Assembly (NCBI RefSeq): GCF_000350225.1 | Contig: NW_005178572.1 | Location: 1-64,000, forward strand | Source of the DNA: Chondrus crispus | Taxonomy: Eukaryota > Rhodophyta > Florideophyceae > Gigartinales > Gigartinaceae | Length of the DNA: 64,000 bases | Reading direction: 5' to 3' | Shown here: positions 33,645-44,640 of the stretch, in pieces | How positions within the stretch are numbered: the first letter of the stretch is position 1 | How the letters are laid out: the number at the start of each line of letters is the position of its first letter | Made by a program: the position numbers and the translations under genes | The notes under the pieces: model-generated | What the model was told of the DNA's origin: nothing | Database searches by the model: none | What the model saw: only the letters and a program-made list of their open reading frames with translations

Positions 33645-35280
33645 TAATGTTCGCTGCAACTTTGCACTGATATCCCCAAAGATGCACCAGCAGTTCGTCG
33701 CGGCGCTTAAGCCCGAACTGCGCGGTATTCTTGTCTCGGTGGTATCCTGCCTTAACCAACGTCCTGTATCACACAGACACAGCAAGCGTCTGTGTGCCTC
33801 AATTCCTCTTCCTCTTGGAAGACGAAGCGCTTCTCCTATTTGGTGAGGCGGTGGGGCTTTCACTGCTTTCCGTCACCGAAATTCCAAGCGCTTCCAGCTC
33901 TGTTTTGCGCCTCTTCGACATTGCGCGGTGTTTATTGAGTTGTCTATGCAATTCTTCATTTCCTTGCTCTTTTTCCTTGAGTTGTCGATCTTTCTCTTTG
34001 ATCGGAGAGTTCTGGATCGTGTGGACGTCTCGCGGAGGGTTGAGATAGTAGCTTGCAGAAAAGCTCATTCCGTCCAGCAATCCCCCACGGACAATCTCTT
34101 CCCCACGATATGTCTCTTGCACATACTTTCCGTTGCTGTTCAAAGTTCCCACAATCACGGCTGGGGTCGCCGTCGCGCGATCAATAATCACGTACTGACG
34201 CACCCCCGCTTTTGCGTACTCTTCCCGCTTACTCGTCAGATCTGCACTGCGCGTGGACGGGCTTGTCACTTCCAGTGCAAGAAGAGGGGGGTGATTTCTC
34301 GGGAAAGATATCTTCTTCGATTGAGGAGAAAGATCACATCTGCGGAGTCCGTGATCCCGTTGACTGACAATGACATCCGGGCGGCGAATGGACCGTAAAG
34401 ATTTTTCTGAGGCATTGTGTGATGAGCCGGAAGGCGTAGTTAAGCCGGACGTTTCCAAGCCCATTTCTGTGCTGACAACCAGATTCTCGGCGATATGGAA
34501 TCGACCTATTTCGGCAGCAACGCGATTGCGAATTTCGTCATGGCTATGTGTTGCCATCTCGCTCTTCCACCAAAGAATTCCTTCAACCAACTCGTACTTG
34601 TTGTCCGCGGCGTTCGGGAGGTCAAAGTATTGATCGACAGTGCACGGGAGAAGATGAAGGTCTCCAGGTCGGCTTGTCGGAGACAGGGAAAGCGGCGGTT
34701 GGGAGAGCAAGGGGGACGAAAGAGGGGAGAAAGAGCGAGTCGGAGAAGGGGGATTCTGCGACGATCGTGCGCCAAGAGTAGGAGTGGGAGGGGGCATGGT
34801 TCAGTGACGCGGCTTGGGTCGGGGGGTTTGCGTGCTCACTGCTATAGATGGATCTTACGGTAATGGGAAAATTCAAGATGTTTTGAACTGAAAGGCGTCA
34901 TATATACACTTAGGTGGGTGGGGTGGTGGTATTCGTGCATTTTTTCCTGAGTTTGGAGGAATTTCAGTTGACGCCTGCGGGAAAGTAGCAGGCCATCACG
35001 TCAGCATGGATCCCAGCAAAATGGACGAACGCTACTTTAGGAGTACACTGTTCATACACGGATCTTGGTTTCATTCTTGTGAATTCATTGCAATTCCAAC
35101 ATGTAATCTTCCCATGCGCACGCATTCAAACTTACCAAGATTGGGATATTGGAGTCGCGGTAAACCAGGTTGACTCATGAACGTGCGGATCGCTCAGACG
35201 ACTCGACAATATCGGTGAGAGGATTCGCGTGGCACGGATCTACAGTATCTGGCTAGCTTGAAGCAGATGTCAGGTCGTGG
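33645..35280. repeat. Segmental duplication, copy A (contains Uma2 gene)
   Basis: The sequence from about 33,690 to 35,280 recurs at 36,742-38,374 with almost no substitutions. The left 45 bp (GTTCGCTGC onwards) are similar but diverged. The copies are offset by 3052 bp, and by 3094 bp after a 42-bp insertion in copy B. Copy A continues after 35,280 into AGCTGGGCGG, whereas copy B meets an LTR there. Confidence 0.97.
33799..34797 (-). CDS. Uma2 (DUF820) PD-(D/E)XK nuclease-fold protein, copy A
   Basis: ATG at 34797, 332 codons, no intron. Residues 1-50 are Ser/Pro-rich, possibly a transit peptide. The Uma2 core follows: DQYFDLPNAADNKYELVEGI, then ATHSHDEIRNRVAAE, RRPDVIVSQ, PPLLALEVTSPSTRSADLTS, KREEYAKAGVRQYVIIDRAT and LLDGMSFSASY. 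The Asp of RPD, the Glu of LEV and the Lys of SKREEY are the expected catalytic D-E-K. A Lys/Glu coiled coil with one KEKDRQL unit and a LEALGIS end closes it, like the tails of many cyanobacterial Uma2 proteins. The family is typical of cyanobacteria and other bacteria with very many paralogues and unclear function. Its presence between eukaryotic elements points to transfer. Convergent neighbours none; the next copy is 3 kb away. Confidence 0.9.
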   Translation of the reverse strand: MPPPTPTLGARSSQNPPSPTRSFSPLSSPLLSQPPLSLSPTSRPGDLHLLPCTVDQYFDLPNAADNKYELVEGILWWKSEMATHSHDEIRNRVAAEIGRFHIAENLVVSTEMGLETSGLTTPSGSSHNASEKSLRSIRRPDVIVSQRDHGLRRCDLSPQSKKISFPRNHPPLLALEVTSPSTRSADLTSKREEYAKAGVRQYVIIDRATATPAVIVGTLNSNGKYVQETYRGEEIVRGGLLDGMSFSASYYLNPPRDVHTIQNSPIKEKDRQLKEKEQGNEELHRQLNKHRAMSKRRKTELEALGISVTESSESPTASPNRRSASSSKRKRN

Positions 35281-36694
35281 AGCTGGGCGGTCTCTTCTCG
35301 GCGCAGCTAATGAGCTAGCGCGTGCCAAACGTTTGATCCAGGTGCCCTGCACCTGCTGGCTTTCGTGGCACTCACCGTGTCGGAAAAATTCGCTAGGGCT
35401 GTGCATGGGACAGATCAGCAGCCATCGAAACAGCCCGGAGATCAATAGCGTCCCGCCACGCTAAAACTGCCTCGTGTGTGTGTTTGTGCCTGCAAGGCTG
35501 CTTCCACCCCCTTTCCATAAATCCACTACAACACCGCGCTCTTGTTCATGGCGCAACCTCGTGAGTAGAAGTTCAAACACTCTACATTACGGCTGCCTAT
35601 TGTGAAGGACTTGGAAGACAATCATGGGCGCCTGTCATTTATAGCGACTGCTATACTCAGTAAAGTATACTATTCAGCCGGCTCACGAACTTCGGGACGA
35701 CGACAAAGGGTTGACTGATGAATTCAGCGCGATCATGCTTGCACGGGAGTTGATCCAGACCGGCCGGGTCGTTTCAAGCACCGACAGGGCTGAGGGCTGC
35801 GGGCTGAGCGAGCAAGTTAGTCGCCACCGGGACAGCCTTGGGCTTGACGTCCCTATGCTGATCTCTTTGAGGCGGGGGGAATGTTCGATCAGGGGAGGTA
35901 GCGAGGGCAGATGTATTCTGTTCATGAGGCCAGTGATCTTTAGCAATGCTTGTTCGACATACGCATTGGAGATTGAACTGAAAGGCCACAGAGCAGAGCT
36001 GCTGGGGCGCCTGGGGCTGTTGATTTCACAAAGTTGAACCTCAGATCAAACTGCCGTTCTCGCACTTCTGGCGCACAAGCCTTCGCCTGAGACTTTCAGT
36101 CCTGGGGAGTTACGTCTACCTTGTGCCCAACACTGACTGCAAACGTTTCCCACCCGTTCAGGGTTTTGCATGGATTCCTTATTGCGGGACGTGATGTTCC
36201 CGCTGGCCACGTTTTTACCCCAACAACAATGCAGAACCGGCTGCATTTGAAGGCACCAATGTTGACTCACTCGTTCAACTTTGCATGTGGTCGAAAACAT
36301 CAAAACTGAGCCATTGAAGAGACCGCCGAGCCATCCGTTGCAGTGTCGAGGTACGATGCAAAGTGGGCATACATCTTGATCCAAAGGAAAATACATTTAG
36401 GTTTCTTTTTAGTACATTGCAGTATATACGACGGGGGGAGCGACACAAGGTGGCCCGGATGCAGAGTAGGCGACACGAGGGAAACCTCCCGCTTCTTTCG
36501 GTGATAAGACGGGGTACGTTCGGGCTTCGGGTTCCCAATATTTCTCGACCACCACGGCTCAACCTCTCCGTCCGTCCTTGCCACAAGCTCACGACGTATA
36601 TTCATACAGGGATAGCTATGTCCGCACTGAAAGGGCTACATGTTGACAGACAATGCGTCGAATCTCGTCGAAGAAACGTGATACGTCATGTATT
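35281..36694. other. Spacer between the two duplication copies, no supported gene
   Basis: Open frames are short on both strands without known domains. Slightly AT-rich; no repeats recognised apart from TACAGTA. Confidence 0.4.
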
Positions 36695-38374
36695 GTTCGC
36701 TGCGTTAAAGTTTGCGCTGATACCACCCAAGTGATGCGCCAGCAGTTCGTCGCGGCACATAAGCCCGAACTGCGCGGTATTCTTGTCTCGGTGGTATCCT
36801 GCCTTAACCAACGTCCTGTATCACACAGACACAGCAAGCGTCTGTGTGCCTCAATTCCTCTTCCTCTTGGAAGACGAAGCGCTTCTCCTATTTGGTGAGG
36901 CGGTGGGGCTTTCACTGCTTTCCGTCACCGAAATTCCAAGCGCTTCCAGCTCTGTTTTGCGCCTCTTCGACATTGCGCGGTGTTTATTGAGTTGTCTATG
37001 CAATTCTTCATTTCCTTGCTCTTTTTCCTTGAGTTGTCGATCTTTCTCTTTGAGTTGTCGATCTTTCTCTTTGAGTTGTCGATCTTTCTCTTTGATCGGA
37101 GAGTTCTGGATCGTGTGGACGTCTCGCGGAGGGTTGAGATAGTAGCTTGCAGAAAAGCTCATTCCGTCCAGCAATCCCCCACGGACAATCTCTTCCCCAC
37201 GATATGTCTCTTGCACATACTTTCCGTTGCTGTTCAAAGTTCCCACAATCACGGCTGGGGTCGCCGTCGCGCGATCAATAATCACGTACTGACGCACCCC
37301 CGCTTTTGCGTACTCTTCCCGCTTACTCGTCAGATCTGCACTGCGCGTGGACGGGCTTGTCACTTCCAGTGCAAGAAGAGGGGGGTGATTTCTCGGGAAA
37401 GATATCTTCTTCGATTGAGGAGAAAGATCACATCTGCGGAGTCCGTGATCCCGTTGACTGACAATGACATCCGGGCGGCGAATGGACCGTAAAGATTTTT
37501 CTGAGGCATTGTGTGATGAGCCGGAAGGCGTAGTTAAGCCGGACGTTTCCAAGCCCATTTCTGTGCTGACAACCAGATTCTCGGCGATATGGAATCGACC
37601 TATTTCGGCAGCAACGCGATTGCGAATTTCGTCATGGCTATGTGTTGCCATCTCGCTCTTCCACCAAAGAATTCCTTCAACCAACTCGTACTTGTTGTCC
37701 GCGGCGTTCGGGAGGTCAAAGTATTGATCGACAGTGCACGGGAGAAGATGAAGGTCTCCAGGTCGGCTTGTCGGAGACAGGGAAAGCGGCGGTTGGGAGA
37801 GCAAGGGGGACGAAAGAGGGGAGAAAGAGCGAGTCGGAGAAGGGGGATTCTGCGACGATCGTGCGCCAAGAGTAGGAGTGGGAGGGGGCATGGTTCAGTG
37901 ACGCGGCTTGGGTCGGGGGGTTTGCGTGCTCACTGCTATAGATGGATCTTACGGTAATGGGAAAATTCAAGATGTTTTGAACTGAAAGGCGTCATATATA
38001 CACTTAGGTGGGTGGGGTGGTGGTATTCGTGCATTTTTTCCTGAGTTTGGAGGAATTTCAGTTGACGCCTGCGGGAAAGTAGCAGGCCATCACGTCAGCA
38101 TGGATCCCAGCAAAATGGACGAACGCTACTTTAGGAGTACACTGTTCATACACGGATCTTGGTTTCATTCTTGTGAATTCATTGCAATTCCAACATGTAA
38201 TCTTCCCATGCGCACGCATTCAAACTTACCAAGATTGGGATATTGGAGTCGCGGTAAACCAGGTTGACTCATGAACGTGCGGATCGCTCAGACGACTCGA
38301 CAATATCGGTGAGAGGATTCGCGTGGCACGGATCTACAGTATCTGGCTAGCTTGAAGCAGATGTCAGGTCGTGG
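36695..38374. repeat. Segmental duplication, copy B, ends at the LTR of the gypsy element
   Basis: Near identical to 33,645-35,280. It differs by a 42-bp insertion at about 37,041-37,090 (extra heptapeptide units) and by diverged sequence at its left edge. The identity ends at 38,374, one base before the LTR begins (38,376 by TG). Confidence 0.97.
36851..37891 (-). CDS. Uma2 (DUF820) PD-(D/E)XK nuclease-fold protein, copy B
   Basis: 346 codons from the ATG at 37891. It is identical in the visible core to copy A, with the same D-E-K residues and the same Ser/Pro-rich N-terminus. The only coding difference I find is three KEKDRQL heptads instead of one before KEKEQGNEELHRQLN, adding 14 residues (42 bp) to the coiled coil. 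The gene retains an open frame, so both copies could be expressed. The upstream 480 bp are duplicated too, so the promoter probably came along. Confidence 0.9.
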   Translation of the reverse strand: MPPPTPTLGARSSQNPPSPTRSFSPLSSPLLSQPPLSLSPTSRPGDLHLLPCTVDQYFDLPNAADNKYELVEGILWWKSEMATHSHDEIRNRVAAEIGRFHIAENLVVSTEMGLETSGLTTPSGSSHNASEKSLRSIRRPDVIVSQRDHGLRRCDLSPQSKKISFPRNHPPLLALEVTSPSTRSADLTSKREEYAKAGVRQYVIIDRATATPAVIVGTLNSNGKYVQETYRGEEIVRGGLLDGMSFSASYYLNPPRDVHTIQNSPIKEKDRQLKEKDRQLKEKDRQLKEKEQGNEELHRQLNKHRAMSKRRKTELEALGISVTESSESPTASPNRRSASSSKRKRN

Positions 38375-38375
38375 C

Positions 38376-38549
38376 TGACAGTACACGTGTGTGTGCGCTC
38401 TTCCGTTCCGCGCGTACACGTGTACACGTGCGCCCCCTGTGCCTGGGGGTACACGTGGTGGTACTGTAGAGCATCGAGCCCTACAGTAACTGATCCGATT
38501 CTGAGTTGATCTAATCTAAAATAAGGCCCCAGGGGGGGGTTATACCACA
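38376..38549 (-). repeat. 3' LTR of chromovirus 1 (174 bp)
   Basis: Starts TGACAGTACACG and ends TATACCACA on the plus strand, so it has TG...CA ends. Nearly identical to 50743-50912. Differences are two 2-bp length changes (CG in a TGTGTGTG(CG)CTC stretch, two G's in a G run) and a handful of substitutions. LTRs this similar suggest insertion is recent in comparison with the degree of coding decay. Confidence 0.95.
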
Positions 38550-38566
38550 CGGCCCTCCCCTTAAGC
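38550..38566 (-). other. Polypurine tract of chromovirus 1
   Basis: Immediately inside the 3' LTR the minus strand reads CTTAAGGGGAGGGCCG and then the LTR's TGTGGTATAACC. A purine tract here primes plus-strand synthesis in this class and fixes the element's orientation. Confidence 0.8.
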
Positions 38567-41500
38567 GAGGACGTCCGCGTCCACGGGTGCTTGTAAGGAG
38601 AGTGCCATGTCCGACCGTGTCATTGATACGATGCATCCCATTCGTGCCGGTGTCCTCGCCCTCTGGTCGCTATCCTTCGTGCCCTGCCCGACACTCGTCC
38701 GTGCTCGTGCTCCTTCTGCTCGCACGCCGTCGTTGGCGTGGACTTTCGCCTTTCCCGCGTGTCCCTCGAGATTCGAGTCTCATCCTCCCAGGGATTTTCC
38801 GCCTCCCAAACGACTCCCTCTTAAATTCTCGTCTCGGTTAGTTCTTCTTGCGTTAGCCTCCGACGCTCCGTCGCATCATTGACTCATCGACTTGCCTTTA
38901 GGATCGGCCTCATCATGCGGACCGCGCCGCTGCCATCGCCAGAAGTCCGAAAGTTTCCTCCACGCGGGACAGGCATATTTCGGCCACGCCTGTACCTTAG
39001 TCGTCCCGGGACCTCCGATGTCCCTATGCGAAAGCCGACCGCGCTGTTTTTGATATATAAATTGAAGACGTCGATGGGTCCCGGGACGGGGCTAAGGAGG
39101 CTCTCACATGCCCCCCGAGGATCGCGATACAGGATCAGGAGAGTAGGGCACCGACGCTGGCCATGTAAAATGCGGGATGTCCCCGTTCTGTGGCCACGGT
39201 TCACACTGGAGTCGACTACAGTACAAAACCCACTTCCAACACTCACCGCACACGCACGGGAATTCGTGCGTGCCATTCCTACAATTATACCTGTACCGCA
39301 ACGGAGGCTCTTTTCTCCTTACCTGAAGTCTCACGGCGCCCCCGCGCTTGCATGCGGCACGCGAGGGAACAAAATAGGCGTGTGTTTATCCTTGTGCCCA
39401 TGGTCCTCGGGGCGTATCGTCCACGCGCCTCGATCTTCCTATTCCCGTCTCTTGACGCGTTCCCTAACCGGTTCTTGTCGCGGCGGCTCCTTTCCGCGTG
39501 GCGTCGGCCACCGACGCGGCGCGTGTGGCGCGTACTGCGCGTGCGCTATACACGTGTGTGCGCCAGCGACAGTGCGATGTGCTTCACCAAAAAATTGCAA
39601 TGGCACATTTTTGGCAAAAGTCTCTTAACGATATATGATTGGTGCGCTGTCACCAGTAGGCCAAAAATTGCCAAATATTATAACCTGGTGGCGCCCACCC
39701 GCGTACAGCACCATGCCCGTCGCTCTTCGCGATCCTCCTCACGTCGCCCGCGTGCCGAGGACGTGTGCATGCTCTGGAAGCAGACGCATGTTGCGTTTGG
39801 GGGTTTATAGCGACGCTCGGGGAACTCGAGGTCCCACTTTTGTCGTACGCGGCGGTCCTCTGACTTATGATCTCGGTCGTCCGTTCGCGGACGATGCATG
39901 CTACAGCACCCTCTTGAATCGAGGTCCGGGTTTCGGTGGGGGCGCGTCGAGCGCGACCGGAACCCTTCGTCGACTCACCCTGATTCTTTCCGTATTGCTG
40001 AGTGCGTGCCGTCTTCGCCACAACTCATTGGGCTCGTTCCAAAGACACTACCGCGATGTCTTCAGAACGAATGTTTTGGCCTTCTCTCGGTCCTCATGCC
40101 GGCAGGACCGTTAAGAGTCGGTCCGTTTTGACCCTTACTCTGAGTAACGAGATCTTTGCGTCGCTCCGCTTCTTCATGATGTGCGAGTCAGTTGTATGCT
40201 ACGCAACATCGAGTTTTTCACACGAATAATCCAATGCAATGCAAAACGGATCTCTCGCAGCCGGTGGATATTGATACGTATCAATATATTGTACGTACGC
40301 AAAATATCGTGTCCTCCCCGGCGTCTTGCGCTGGCTGCCCATTTTCGAATGGAGGATGCCCTTCCCCTTGCCCTTTCGATTTTGCCGAGTGTCAGGTCAT
40401 TCACCATGCCTAACGGGGACTGTGTCAGTCGTTCATCGATCGCAATGGCGCCGTTTGCGAGGGCCCTTCGTTTTTTTCTGTTTCGACGCTTCCCCTGTCG
40501 TTCAGGGCCAATGGTACTCGTCTATCTTTGCCCTAGCACTTTTGCGGGACCACGTCTTCATCGACGACCCGAATGTCCGTCCACGCCTCCTTTTCCATAT
40601 ACCCTGACAGCAGGGCAATTTTTCTTTCTGCAAACGCCCGCAGTTTCCTCTACAAGGTCAAAAACGGCATGCATGACGACGGCGGTCAAGGCAGCGCTTG
40701 TGTCGGGGTACCAAACCTTGCCCAAGAAGACGGTGAGGATAATAACGCAGCCTTCTCGACTCCTGGCGCGTGCTGGTCGCAGTCCCCCTTCGGTTTCCCT
40801 TACCCCTTTTATGTCGTCGAGATTTTGCCACCTTCCGTGGCTCAACCAAGATCCTGGCGAGAGGGTGCGTTCGGGCTGGCTGCTCGTTCACGTGCTCCGT
40901 CATAATGTAACGACAATTGACCGCATCGGTTCGTAGAGCAACGTCTTGTGCAACGGCGGACGGACCTTCTCTCACCTCTGCGGCGTCTGGTGCGCGGAGT
41001 CCTACCTTCGTACTGGCGTTCATACGGGCACGCCGTTGCTGGCGACAAATTGTGACGTCTCGTTTCGTCGGTGCTCGGGCGATACCTCATTCCGTTCCGC
41101 CCTAGGCGCCGACGTGGGGCGGGTTTGTCTTGGTCTCCATGCACGCTTTCGCGAAGAAGGAAAATGGGCAGTCGGGGAGTGTTGGCGGGGTCGGCGCGTG
41201 CGGTTGTGCCGGTTATCGGTTTATCCCGTCCCGGTTCGTTTACGGACGAGACGGGACGCCGTCCAGCGTCCTCGGCAATGGCGCTCCCTAAGGCTTCGTG
41301 GTTGGCCTTCCGGCGCTTCTGTTCGTTGTCGCTCCTGGAAGGCCTCCTTCCGAGAGAGAGGGGCGAGGTACAGAGCGTGCAGATACGGCGTCGCAACTGT
41401 CGGGGGCCTCTTCGAGAGAAGCGGGCGTGACGAGCTCCCCTCGCCAGTCGTCTCACGAGGTGGCGTCGCGTGCCCTTCGTCTGGGGCAAGAGCACAGGGC

Positions 41501-42884
41501 CTTTCGGGAAGACCCCCGTCGAAGTCCCGCACAGCGGCGTGTCGTCCGTCGAGTATGTGAACTCCGTTGTTTTCGAGGTGCGGAACTCAAAGTGGGTACC
41601 CGGCTCGACGTGGTCGGCCACGGAGCCGTCTTTATCCGTGGTCGCACTTCACGTCGCGACTACGACGCGTCGTGCGGAGTGCGCGCGGTGGCTTAATCAC
41701 GCCCTTGCGGCGAACAGTCGCATCAGTTGCGCAACTTACTGCGCCCCTCAACTTCGGTAGCGAGGGCTTGAAAGCGCGTGAGTGACTCGTGCTCGTCTCT
41801 TTCTCAGCCGTGGCCATCTCGGGCGTCGTCGCTTGCCGGGGGGTGGCTCGGGCCACTCGCTCAACCGGTGCGCGGCGGTCCGCGTGAGGAGGAGACCAGG
41901 AAGGAAGGCCGATCGGTCGACTTGTGGCGCGTCGGGCTTTCGAGTCACCCGCTCGATGCCGGCGTACGATTCAACCTCCCGTCCGCCTCCCTTTCCGGTC
42001 AGGGGGCGGACGTGTGTACCTCCTGCTGGTACCCGTTGTGCCCTCGCGCAGCGCGGTCCGCCTTTTCTTTGCTGATCGTATAGAGTGCAATACCTGTGGA
42101 CGCTGCGCACGTGCTGCTGTAATTTCTCCCCCTTAATTTTGCACTTCCGGCGTCGCTCACGTGTAACGTTCTCCTCCCCCGTAATTTTCCTTATTACTGG
42201 GCATGTCTCGGCGGCGGTTTTGAAGTGCCTCGCGTCCGTGCGCATATATTGGTGCCCCTCTGGCTGAGTTGCTCTCGCTTCCTCGCTCTTATTGAACGGC
42301 CCTAGCGCGAGTTCTCCTGACGCCGCTCCTTTCGCCTGCGCGTCTGCCTGCGCGTTTCGCGCGTCTCCTCGCACACAACCCAGACCGAAAGGACCATGAT
42401 CCGGTCTTCTGCCGGGCTGTTAACCCGGATGCTGATTGATGGCTCGCCGTGAGCCTCCACCTTCTCGGATATTCCGAGACACAAGCGACGGGCATTTTGG
42501 TCGCTTGCTCCGCCCACCGAGGGGCTGTCGTGATTCCACCGCTGATCGCCTCGTTCATCGGGCGCCCATCCTCGCCGTGGTTGCTGGACTTAACGGATCG
42601 TCCGGCAATCCTGTTCGGGGGGGGGTCGTCCGACTTTTCCGATCCGAACGGGGTTTTTGCGGTTCTCGTAATGTCGGTCATTACGAGGGCCCAACATTTT
42701 TTTAGGCAGTTCGAACTGTCCTGTTCTTATGTCTCGCGTCCTTGACGTCCGAGAAGTCAAGACGACTTGACTTGAACACGTCCCCGGCTGTGACCCTCCG
42801 ATAGGGTCCACCGTCCTCCTTTGCTTCCCCTTTTAGTCTGTTCGTGCAGGCTGGGGTTTTAATCCGCGAAGGAGCAGTTGAGGG
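38567..42884. other. 4.3-kb region between pol and the 3' LTR, content unknown
   Basis: GC-rich. The plus frame with start positions congruent to 38879 is open for 249, 159, 251 and 204 codons in a row (38879-41560), with a few stops between. The minus strand also has frames of 259 and 208 codons (40842-41621, 41748-42374). None shows a known domain. The plus frame is Arg/Ser-rich and the minus frame starting MADHVEPGTHFEFRTSKTT looks somewhat more natural. Both ends resemble each other (see findings), so this is probably acquired cargo or an inserted duplication. Confidence 0.5.
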
Positions 42885-42893
42885 CCCCCCCCC

Positions 42894-44640
42894 TCAAGCG
42901 TGAACGTCCGCGTTCACGTTTGAGTTGAGGTCCATGCCGGTGCGTCTCCGGAGGCGTTGGGCGTACCGAGACACCAACTCCTCCGAGATGTGAGTCCGCG
43001 CAGTCGAGGTGGGCGTGTCGTAATCCGCCCACTTGATGAGGAACTCGATAGTTCCGTCTTGCATATCTCGGTGCTTCAGTAGTCGCTCGACAGCGTACTG
43101 TGTTCCCTCTCTGACCTTGTCCGCAAGGTCAGCTGGGGTTGTTGTGCTCCCCCGTGGCGCGTCCGTCGGCGGTGGCGCGTATACGCAGCGGTCTGCGGAG
43201 ACCCGCTCAGTGACCCCATCACGATCGATCGTGATGGTTCGGCGGTCGTTCGCGAGGACGCGGTAGGGTCCGACCGCGGGGGACGCGAGCTTGTTCGAAG
43301 TCTTCCCCCCGTCGGTGGGGTTGAGGTATACGTACTCTCCCGGACAGAGTGGCGAGTTGATCCGTCGTATGCGCTTATCGAAGTCGCGCTTGTAGCGAGC
43401 CTGCGTCCGACGCAGGCTCCCGTAGGCCTTCTGGATTGTCGAATCCAAGGTCTTGAGGAACTCGGTTCCTCGGTCCCCTCTGTCGGCAGGGGGCGTCACC
43501 GTCGGGTCGTCGAAGCGAGAACTCCGGCGGTGGTCTGCTGAGCACGAGCTCAAACGGCGTCGTGCCGGTGATGCGGTGTACGTGGGAGTTATACGCGTAC
43601 GTAAGCGGCCCCACGTACACGTCCCAGTCGTCTTGATGCTCGCCTACGTAGTTGCGTAGCATCGCAGCGATCGTTCGGTTGTATCGCTCAACTTGCCCGT
43701 TCGTCTGGGGATGGTATGCGGATGTGTACATATTAGTTATCCCCAGAACACGGCACGTGCTGTGGAAGAACTTGGCGTTGAACTGCGGTCCGTTTCCGAC
43801 AGCAACGTGCGCGGGACGCCGTATTTAAACACCCACGACTCGCAGAACGCAACTGCGACGGTGTATGCGGTTATCGTGCGGAGCGCCACGACTTGCGTCA
43901 GCTTACTGAAGCGGTCCGTAGTCACGAGCAGGAACCGTTTTCCTGTCTTTGTCTTGGGGAGCGGCCCCAAGATGTCGATTGCGAGGCTCTCGAGGGGCCT
44001 CGTAGCTGGAAACAACCTCAATCGGTTGAGATGTTTCCTCAGCTTGACCCGGTTCATCGCGCAGGTTCGACACCCTCGCACCGTGGCTGCGACGTCTGCG
44101 GCCAGGTGGGGCCAGTAGTACTCGCGTCGAAGTGCGTAGTACATACGGTTCTGGCCCGGGTGCCCCGCGATGGCCGGGTTGTGGCACAGGCGAAGGAGCC
44201 TGGCGCGGAGCGTCCGAGGTACCACCACCAGAACGATGTCAGCGTCGAAGGGTTGTCTCCGTTTGAGCACCCCTTGGTGGTCCTCGAAGAACGCGGAGTC
44301 CCGGGACTCTGACTGTCGTGCCAAAACGGTTTGGCAGAAGTCATCCACGCGTTGCTCCTCGGCTATCTCCTCTATCGTAAGAGGGGCCGGAAGGTCGTCC
44401 TGCGGTGGGGCGACCGAGGAGTCGAGCGCGCCCGCCTCGGGGTCTTCGGCGCGCTGTATGTCGGCGGCGTCGAGCTCGTCGTTCTCCTCCCAAAACGAAT
44501 TGGGTCCTTGGAGAGCGGGGGCTTCGTCGTCGCCTCTCGGTTCGTCACGCGTCCGTACGCGCGACCTTGTTCGGGCTTCGGCTTGGTTCCGTGTCGTTAC
44601 GAAGACATGGACGGCATGATGATCGCAGCTCGCGGTACAA
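42894..44640 (-). pseudogene. Integrase and chromodomain of chromovirus 1, with three frame breaks
   Basis: The zinc-binding part reads HNPAIAGHPGQNRMYYALRR and CRTCAMN (HHCC). The core starts LAIDILGPLPKTKTGK (first catalytic Asp). At about 43,796 a one-base deletion falls in the codon of the second Asp: the frame goes to SETDRSS while the shifted frame reads NGPQFNAKFFHS. HPQTNGQVERYN carries the catalytic Glu. Another shift near 43,510 leads to FLKTLDSTIQKAYGSL, the GPY/F-like region (VGPYRVL) and the chromodomain YAVERLLKHRDMQDGTIEF with LIKWADYDTPTSTART, stop at 42894. A third break near 44,630 separates RNase H from integrase. Chromodomain marks it as a chromovirus. Confidence 0.92.

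Noticed and set aside
33928-34398. Plus-strand frames across the Uma2 genes (also 36980-37492)
   Set aside because: Antisense of an intact, motif-rich Uma2 frame; MFIELSMQFF... repeats are the reverse of the coiled coil.
40842-41621. 259-codon minus frame in the chromovirus 1 cargo
   Set aside because: Considered as a gene because of its natural-looking start, but no domain and competing open frames; left as part of the unknown region.
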